64,000 nt of DNA from the NCBI RefSeq assembly GCF_016785085.1, contig NZ_JAENHO010000005.1:496001-560000 (forward strand), in the 5' to 3' direction. The notes below the pieces were generated by a model. The model saw only the letters and a list, made by a program, of their open reading frames with translations, ran no database searches and was not told where the DNA came from. The stretch is from Paractinoplanes lichenicola. Lineage in GTDB: Bacteria; Actinomycetota; Actinomycetes; Mycobacteriales; Micromonosporaceae. Each line of letters opens with the position of its first letter. Positions within the stretch are counted from its first letter, which is position 1. Shown piece after piece: positions 58,493 to 64,000 of this stretch. The translations under genes and the position numbers were made by a program.

Positions 58493-59418
58493 GCTCGCAG
58501 CGGTCCCTCCCGGTGCCCGACGGGCTCGACGGCATGCGTCTCGACCAGGCCGTGAGCCGGCTGTTCGGGCTGTCCCGCACGGCCGCCGCGACCCTGGTCG
58601 AGTCGGGCGACGCGCTGGTCGACGGCATCCCGCGGCCCAAGTCCGACAAGGTCTCGGCGGGCGCCTGGCTCGAGGTCACGCTGCCCGCCCCGGCGGCGGC
58701 CCCCGCGCTGGTGGCCGAGCCGGTGCACGGCCTCCAGGTGATCTACAGCGACGACGACATCGTGGTGGTGAACAAGCCGGTCGGCGTGGCCGCGCACCCG
58801 AGCCCGGGCTGGACCGGCCCGACCGTGGTGGGCGGGCTGGCCGCGATGGGGCAGAACGTGGCGACCACCGGCGCCGCCGAGCGCCAGGGCGTGGTGCACC
58901 GGCTCGACGTCGGCACCACCGGCATCATGGTCGTGGCCAAGAGCGAGGTGGCGTACAGCGCGCTCAAGCGGGCCTTCAAGGAGCGCGAGGTCGACAAGCG
59001 CTACCACGCGGTCGTGCAGGGCCACCTCGACCCGCTGCGGGGCACGATCGACGCGCCGATCGACCGGCACCCGACCGCCGACTACAAGTTCGCGGTGATG
59101 TCGACGGGCAAGCCGAGCGTCACCCACTACGACACGGTCGAGGCGTTCCGCTCGGCCAGCCTGGTCGACGTCAAGCTCGAGACCGGCCGCACCCACCAGA
59201 TCCGGGTGCACTTCTCGGCGCTGCGGCACCCGTGCGTCGGCGACCAGCAGTACGGCGCCGACCCGACGCTGGCGGCCCGGCTGGGGCTGTCCCGCCAGTG
59301 GCTGCACGCCCGCGAGCTGTCGTTCCTGCACCCGCGCACGCATGACGAGGTGCGCTTCGTCAGCGACTACCCCGACGACCTGAAGCACGCGCTGGCGCTG
59401 CTGCAGGACGCGAGCTGA
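58489..59418 (+). CDS. rluD: RluD-family pseudouridine synthase
   Basis: A 309-residue pseudouridine synthase. An S4 RNA-binding domain lies at the N-terminus (GMRLDQAVSRLFGLSRTAAA). The catalytic domain has GVVHRLDVGTTGIMVVAK, with the active-site Asp in the HRLD motif near residue 142, then KRYHAVVQGHLDP and LETGRTHQIRVHFSALRHP. In RluD-type enzymes this modifies helix 69 of 23S rRNA; the exact sites here are inferred. GTG 58489 overlaps the lspA stop (GTGA), the usual lspA-rluD pair. A membrane-anchored hypothetical gene follows after 19 bp. Confidence 0.94.
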   Translation: MSSQRSLPVPDGLDGMRLDQAVSRLFGLSRTAAATLVESGDALVDGIPRPKSDKVSAGAWLEVTLPAPAAAPALVAEPVHGLQVIYSDDDIVVVNKPVGVAAHPSPGWTGPTVVGGLAAMGQNVATTGAAERQGVVHRLDVGTTGIMVVAKSEVAYSALKRAFKEREVDKRYHAVVQGHLDPLRGTIDAPIDRHPTADYKFAVMSTGKPSVTHYDTVEAFRSASLVDVKLETGRTHQIRVHFSALRHPCVGDQQYGADPTLAARLGLSRQWLHARELSFLHPRTHDEVRFVSDYPDDLKHALALLQDAS

Positions 59419-59437
59419 TCAGGGGAAGCGGTCACCG

Positions 59438-60421
59438 GTGGCGCCCGCGGAACGAGTACGGGGGCCGATCCTGGGCGGCGCCCCCGCGGTGCGCATGGTC
59501 GCCACGGTCGCGGCCGTCTCGGCCGGGGTGCTGCTGCTCGGCCTGATCTGGGTCAGCCGGCGCGACGTCGTGCCGCCGGAGGACCGCAGCGACGTGGTCC
59601 GCGTCGGGGTCGTCCAGGGGCAGTCGGTGCCCGGCTATCTCGACGCGACCCGCGGCGAGCTGGCCGCCCTGACCGACCCGTCGGCGCCCGCCGCGGGCGA
59701 GACGTGGGCCCTGGTCAGCCTGGACGGCTATCTCGGACCCGGGCTGCTGCCGGGCCTGCTCGCGGGCACGGCGGTGGCCCAGGTGTACGCCCGGGTGCCG
59801 CTGCCCGAGACGCACACGCCGGTGGTCCGCATCCCGGTCTATCGGCTGCCCGCCGACGTGATGTCGGGGATGCTCGACACGGCCCTGGCCCGCGATCGTG
59901 AGCACGCCGAGTACGAGCAGCTGGCCCGGCGCCTGACCGGCGACGACGACAATCAGCAGCGGGCCCGGCGGGCGTACGCGACGGCGGCCCGGACGGCGGC
60001 CCAGGAGGCCTCGGCGTACCGGTCGGGCTGTTCCTGCGTCTTCGCGGCCGTGGTGCGCGCGGCGCCGTCGGCGCTGCGGGAGCTGGCCGATCGGCCCGGC
60101 GTGCGCGCCGTCGACCCGGCCCCCGAGGTCAGGAGCCTGGACCGGACGGAGTTCCGGCCGCCGCAGCCCGAGCAGAACGGCACGGTGCCGCCCGAACCGT
60201 CCCGTTCGCCCGCTGTGCCAATGGGGACTCCGGGCATTGCCTCGCGCCCGTCCGCGCCGATAGTGTCGTCGCCCGGGGCGCCTGTGACATCTGCCTCATC
60301 GAGCGTCGCCGGACGCACGAGCACTCCTTCCACCCCGGCCACCGAGGAGCGTTCTGCCGTACCCTCTGCCTCGGACGCGACTCCTGCTCACGATGCGACC
60401 AGTCGTTCGGCAGCACCTTGA
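59438..60421 (+). CDS. Membrane-anchored protein of unknown function
   Basis: A 327-residue protein that I do not recognise. A transmembrane helix lies at about residues 19-40 (MVATVAAVSAGVLLLGLIWV). The extracytoplasmic part has a mixed alpha/beta segment (residues 45-215) with VVRVGVVQGQSVPGYLDATR, TWALVSLDGYLGPGLLPGLL, a helical TGDDDNQQRARRAYATAART and a cysteine pair in YRSGCSCVFAAVVRAAP. Residues 220-327 are Ser/Pro/Thr-rich. GTG 59438 has AGGGGAAG upstream. It follows rluD by 19 bp and ends 165 bp before the ParA-like gene. Confidence 0.75.
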   Translation: MAPAERVRGPILGGAPAVRMVATVAAVSAGVLLLGLIWVSRRDVVPPEDRSDVVRVGVVQGQSVPGYLDATRGELAALTDPSAPAAGETWALVSLDGYLGPGLLPGLLAGTAVAQVYARVPLPETHTPVVRIPVYRLPADVMSGMLDTALARDREHAEYEQLARRLTGDDDNQQRARRAYATAARTAAQEASAYRSGCSCVFAAVVRAAPSALRELADRPGVRAVDPAPEVRSLDRTEFRPPQPEQNGTVPPEPSRSPAVPMGTPGIASRPSAPIVSSPGAPVTSASSSVAGRTSTPSTPATEERSAVPSASDATPAHDATSRSAAP

Positions 60422-60585
60422 ACCCCGCCCGGACGTTAGTTCCTTCGGCCGCCGGTGAGGTGGCCGAAGACGGCTTCGGATCTTCCGAACAGGCAGTGGC
60501 CCGAACGGGGTTGGCTCCGTAGCCTGTCAGGGGCGAGGGCCCGGGCGTGGGCATCACCGAAAGCATTGTGCAGGGAGGACGAGCC

Positions 60586-62049
60586 GTGGACGGGACCGAG
60601 ACCGGCTGGGGCCGGCCTGCGGAACCAGCCCCGCGATGGCGGGCGCTGCTCGACCGCGCCCGGCACGGTTCCCGCCAGGCCGAGGAGCAGCCGGAGCCGG
60701 AGCGCGAGGCCCCGCCGGGCCAGCAGCCGCCCGCCCAGCAGTACGGGCAGCCGCTGCCGACCCGCCGCCCGGTCAACCCGCTCGAGGCCCGCGGGCAGTA
60801 CGGCGGCGGTCGCTACGAGCAGCCGCAGCAGCCCGAGCCCGCGCCGCAGCCCGAGCAGCGGCAGATGCCGCAGCGGCCGATCAACCCGCTCGACCCGCGC
60901 TGGCAGGGCCGGCAACCCGAGCCGAACGGCGGCGGCCGTCGCGCCGCGCCCCCGCCGCCCGCCGCCCCGGCCCCGCCACCGGTCGAGGAGCCGCACAGCT
61001 TCTTCAGCCCGTCGTCGCGCCCGCCCGCGGCCCCGCCTCCCGGCCGTGACTATCCGCAGGTGCGGGCCTCGGCCGCGGCCCCGGTGATGCCCGTGCAGCC
61101 GCCGCCCGTGCGGCCCCTGCAACAGCCGGTCATGCCCGCCGCGCCCCCGCCCATGATGCCGGTGCAGCCGCCGCCGGTCGCCCCGCAGCCCACCTCGCCC
61201 GCCCCGGCGCGCATCGAGTGGCGCCAGGGCCGCACCGACGACGAGCTCGAGCGCGCGATCTCGGTGATGCGCCGCAAGCTCGGCAAGCCCCGCGTGCTGG
61301 CGTTCGCCAACCCCAAGGGCGGCGTGCACAAGACCACCGCGACCGTGCTGGCCGCGGCCACCATCGGCAGCGTCCGCGGCCGCGGCGTGCTCGCGTGGGA
61401 CGACAACGAGTTGCGCGGCACCCTCGGCCTGCGGGCCGGCAGCGCCCGGCACGCCCGCACGATCAAGCACCTGCTGGCCGACCTGATGCAGATCGAGAAT
61501 CTGCACGGCGACGGCCTGCTGCAGGAGCTCGACGGCTATCTGCGGCACGCCTCCGACGGGTCCTACGACGTGCTCGCGGGCGAGGAGAATCCGCGGTTCG
61601 CGGCCCGGCTCGACCAGGCCACCGTGCGCCGGGTGATGGATCTGCTGCGCCGCACCCACGACGTGATCTGCGTCGACACCGGCAACAACGTCGAGAGCGT
61701 CAACTGGCAGACCGTCATGCGCCAGGCCGACCAGCTGGTGATCACCACGGTGCCCCGCGAGGACGCCGCGTTCACCGCCGACTGGATGCTCGACGTGCTC
61801 GACGACAGCGGCATGGGCGACCTCGTCTCCAACGCCGTGACGCTGATCTCGTGCCCCTCGCCGGGGCCGCTGCCGCTGCTCAACGACTTCGCCAAGCACT
61901 TCGCCACCCGCACCCGCGCGGTCGCGATCGTGCCCTACGACCAGGCGCTCGAGGTCGGCTCCTCGATCGAGTACGGGGATCTTCAGCAGGAGACGCGTAC
62001 GGCGTGGCTCAAGGCGGCCTCTGTGATGATCGAGCCATTCGCGGAGTAG
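60586..62049 (+). CDS. MinD/ParA-like ATPase with a long Pro/Gln-rich N-terminus
   Basis: A 487-residue protein. Residues 1-225 are Pro/Gln/Arg-rich and disordered (repeats of RPVNPLEARGQY, RPINPLDPRWQG type, PVQPPPV). The ATPase domain follows: deviant Walker A is NPKGGVHKTTATVL, with His248 where Gly is normal, then LAWDDNELRGTLGLRAG, the Walker B-like VICVDTGNN and QLVITTVPREDAAFTADW. GTG 60586 was chosen because GGAGG (60574-60578) lies 7 nt upstream; GTG 60547 has none. Related actinobacterial proteins include the EspI-like and MinD-like families; cargo and partner are unknown. The preceding gap holds a small CCGAAG/CTTCGG hairpin. Confidence 0.85.
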   Translation: MDGTETGWGRPAEPAPRWRALLDRARHGSRQAEEQPEPEREAPPGQQPPAQQYGQPLPTRRPVNPLEARGQYGGGRYEQPQQPEPAPQPEQRQMPQRPINPLDPRWQGRQPEPNGGGRRAAPPPPAAPAPPPVEEPHSFFSPSSRPPAAPPPGRDYPQVRASAAAPVMPVQPPPVRPLQQPVMPAAPPPMMPVQPPPVAPQPTSPAPARIEWRQGRTDDELERAISVMRRKLGKPRVLAFANPKGGVHKTTATVLAAATIGSVRGRGVLAWDDNELRGTLGLRAGSARHARTIKHLLADLMQIENLHGDGLLQELDGYLRHASDGSYDVLAGEENPRFAARLDQATVRRVMDLLRRTHDVICVDTGNNVESVNWQTVMRQADQLVITTVPREDAAFTADWMLDVLDDSGMGDLVSNAVTLISCPSPGPLPLLNDFAKHFATRTRAVAIVPYDQALEVGSSIEYGDLQQETRTAWLKAASVMIEPFAE

Positions 62050-62070
62050 CCCCGCGCGTGGGCTCCCGGA

Positions 62071-62093
62071 TTGTCGGTGGGGCCGACTAGAGT
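62071..62093 (+). promoter_or_regulatory. PafBC-type damage promoter of dnaE1, perfect consensus match
   Basis: TTGTCGGTG (62071-62079), exactly 8 bp, then TAGAGT (62088-62093) equals TTGTCRGTG-N8-TANNNT at every defined position. The dnaE1 GTG is 35 nt beyond the hexamer, with an AAGGGGG ribosome site between. Confidence 0.75.
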
Positions 62094-62128
62094 CGCTCGG
62101 GTCGTCACACAACTTAAGGGGGCCCGGA

Positions 62129-64000
62129 GTGTCTGACTCGTTCGTGCATCTCCACGTGCACACCGAGTATTCGATGCTCGACGGGGCTGCCCGGGTCAAG
62201 GAACTGCTGGCCGAGGCGAGACGGCTGGGCATGCCGGCCGCGGCCATCACCGACCACGGCAACATGCACGGCGCCTACGACTTCTACACCCAGGCCAAGG
62301 CGGCCGAGGTCATCCCGGTGATCGGCGTCGAGGCCTACGTGGCGCCCGACTCGCGCGACAACAAGAGCCGCGTCAAGTGGGGCCGCCCCGAGCAGAAGAG
62401 CGACGACGTCTCGGGCAACGGCGCCTACACGCACATGACCATGTGGGCGCGCAACGCCGTCGGCCTGAAAAACCTGTTCCGCCTCAACTCGCGCGCCTCG
62501 ATCGAGGGCCAGCTCGGCAAATACCCGCGCATGGACTTCGACATCATCGCCGAGCACGCCGAGGGCATCATGGGCACCACCGGCTGCCCGTCCGGCGCCG
62601 TGCAGACCCGCCTGCGGCTCGGCCAGTTCGACGAGGCGCTCAAGTCCGCCGCGCGCTATCAGGAAGCCCTGGGCAAGGACAACTACTTCCTCGAGATCAT
62701 GGACCACGGCCTGTCCATCGAGAAGCGGGTCCGCGACGGCCTGCTCGAGATCGGCCACAAGCTCGGCATCCCGCCGCTGGTCACCAACGACTCGCACTAC
62801 ACGCACGAGGCGCAGGCCTCCGCCCACGACGTGCTGCTGTGCGTGCAGACCGGCAGCAACGTGGCCGACCCGAACAGGTTCCGCTTCGACGGCGCGGGCT
62901 ACTTCGTGAAGTCGGCCGACCAGATGCGCGCGGTCGACTCGTCCGAGGCCTGGCAGGAGGGCTGCCGCAACACGCTGCTGGTGGCCGAGAAGGTGGACAC
63001 CGAGGGGATGTTCACCTTCAAGAACCTGATGCCCCGGTTCCCGATCCCCGAGGGCTACACCGAGGAGGAGTACTTCCGCCACGTCGCGTTCGAGGGCCTG
63101 CGCAACCGGTTCCCCGGCGGCATCCCCGAGACGCACGTCAAGCAGGCGGAATACGAGCTCGGCGTGATCATCTCGATGGGCTTCCCGGCCTACTTCCTCG
63201 TGGTCGCCGACTTCATCCAGTGGTCCAAGCGCAACGGCATCGCGGTCGGCCCGGGCCGTGGCTCGGCGGCGGGCTCCCTGATCGCGTACGCGATGGGCAT
63301 CACCGACCTCGACCCGCTGCCGCACGGCCTGATCTTCGAGCGGTTCCTCAACCCCGAGCGCATCTCGATGCCCGATGTCGACATCGACTTCGACGAGCGC
63401 CGCCGGGGCGAGGTCATCAAATACGTGACCGACCGCTGGGGCGACGACAAGGTCGCCCAGATCGCCACCTTCGGCACGATCAAGGCCAAGGCCGCGATCA
63501 AGGACTCGGCCCGCGTGCTGGGCTATCCGTTCGCGGTCGGCGACCGGATCACCAAGGCGCTGCCGCCCGACGTCATGGGCAAGGGCATCCCGCTGTCGGG
63601 CATCTTCGACAAGGAGCACAAGCGCTACAGCGAGGCCGGCGAGGTCCGCACGCTCTACGAGACCGATCCCGACGTCAAAAAGGTGATCGACACCGCGCGC
63701 GGCATCGAGGGCCTGATCCGGCAGACCGGTGTGCACGCCGCCGGCGTCATCATGTCGGCCGAGCCGATCATCGACCACATCCCGCTGATGCGGCGCGCCT
63801 CCGACGGCGTCATCATCACGCAGTTCGACTACCCGACGTGCGAGACGCTCGGCCTGCTCAAGATGGACTTCCTGGGCCTGCGCAACCTGACGATCCTCGA
63901 CGACGCGGTCAAGAACATCAAGCTCAACCACGACCTCGACCTCGACCTGCTGGCGCTGCCGCTCGACGACAAACCGGCGTACGAGTTGCTGGCCCGGGGC
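62129..64000 (+). CDS. dnaE1: DnaE1, replicative DNA polymerase III alpha subunit (N-terminal 624 codons)
   Basis: An open frame from GTG 62129 to the window end. The first residues FVHLHVHTEYSMLDGAARV are the PHP-domain start of DnaE-type polymerases, followed by AAITDHGNMHGAYDFYTQA and GVEAYVAPDSR. Later MDHGLSIEKRV, PGRGSAAGSLIAYAMG and MPDVDIDFDERRRGEVI (catalytic acids) and, near the end, KMDFLGLRNLTILDD are present. It is distinct from dnaE2 earlier in the window by its ITDHGN and SAAGSL motifs. It is the replicative polymerase of the organism, transcribed from its own promoter, and the 3' half lies outside the window. The start has AAGGGGG at 62115-62121. Confidence 0.96.
   Translation, partial: MSDSFVHLHVHTEYSMLDGAARVKELLAEARRLGMPAAAITDHGNMHGAYDFYTQAKAAEVIPVIGVEAYVAPDSRDNKSRVKWGRPEQKSDDVSGNGAYTHMTMWARNAVGLKNLFRLNSRASIEGQLGKYPRMDFDIIAEHAEGIMGTTGCPSGAVQTRLRLGQFDEALKSAARYQEALGKDNYFLEIMDHGLSIEKRVRDGLLEIGHKLGIPPLVTNDSHYTHEAQASAHDVLLCVQTGSNVADPNRFRFDGAGYFVKSADQMRAVDSSEAWQEGCRNTLLVAEKVDTEGMFTFKNLMPRFPIPEGYTEEEYFRHVAFEGLRNRFPGGIPETHVKQAEYELGVIISMGFPAYFLVVADFIQWSKRNGIAVGPGRGSAAGSLIAYAMGITDLDPLPHGLIFERFLNPERISMPDVDIDFDERRRGEVIKYVTDRWGDDKVAQIATFGTIKAKAAIKDSARVLGYPFAVGDRITKALPPDVMGKGIPLSGIFDKEHKRYSEAGEVRTLYETDPDVKKVIDTARGIEGLIRQTGVHAAGVIMSAEPIIDHIPLMRRASDGVIITQFDYPTCETLGLLKMDFLGLRNLTILDDAVKNIKLNHDLDLDLLALPLDDKPAYELLARG

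Overview
The window is about 72% GC by eye. It carries a complete actinobacterial division and cell-wall (dcw) cluster running from mraZ to divIVA, many GTG starts, 4-nt GTGA/ATGA overlaps between genes, a c-di-AMP (ydaO-type) riboswitch ahead of a NlpC/P60 hydrolase, and the ImuA'/ImuB/DnaE2 mutasome. Together these point to a filamentous actinomycete. The Micromonosporaceae (Actinoplanes or Micromonospora-like) are my best guess; this is inference from gene content, not a database match.

Layout. 1-6.8 kb holds ordinary accessory genes: a CrtA-like monooxygenase fragment, a YbaK deacylase, a ferric-reductase-like flavoprotein, an SDR with a divergent MarR-GNAT protein, a NarL-type two-component pair, and a zinc-free alcohol dehydrogenase/quinone reductase with a low-complexity insertion. 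6.8-15 kb is a DNA-damage operon: a HEPN protein, then imuA', imuB and dnaE2, behind a promoter carrying both a LexA (SOS) box and a TTGTCR-N8-TANNNT element of the RecA-independent (PafBC) class. 15-20 kb holds a subtilisin-inhibitor-like protein, a methyltransferase, a phosphodiesterase, a repeat array, dinB and a DUF3040 protein. 20-25 kb, minus strand, is a MoxR ATPase / DUF58 / transglutaminase operon. 25-36 kb holds a secreted M36 metallopeptidase, leuS behind an apparent leader-peptide attenuator, a TVP38-family protein, the MurT/GatD lipid II amidase and the riboswitch-controlled NlpC/P60 hydrolase.

36-55 kb is the dcw cluster: mraZ, rsmH, ftsL, ftsI, murE, murF, mraY, ftsW, murG, murC, ftsQ, ftsZ, yggS, sepF, yggT, divIVA. 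There is no murD between mraY and ftsW; a 65-bp gap with a 12-bp perfect hairpin sits there. 55-64 kb holds a cation/proton antiporter preceded by a possible 24-residue ORF, a DksA-type zinc-finger protein, lspA, an RluD-type pseudouridine synthase, two poorly characterised proteins (one ParA/MinD-like) and the first 624 codons of the replicative DNA polymerase dnaE1, cut by the window end.

The most coherent regulatory signal is that three separate DNA polymerase transcription units (imu operon, dinB, dnaE1) each have a TTGTCR-N8-TANNNT element with exactly 8 bp spacing. Other signals worth attention are a strong excess of the palindrome CGTACG, a leucine leader peptide ahead of leuS with tandem rare CTT codons, a 120-136-bp hairpin-bearing repeat family upstream of dinB, four 10-bp-phased MraZ boxes over the mraZ promoter, and several strong unexplained hairpins in dcw intergenic gaps. 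I saw no tRNA, rRNA, insertion sequence or CRISPR array.
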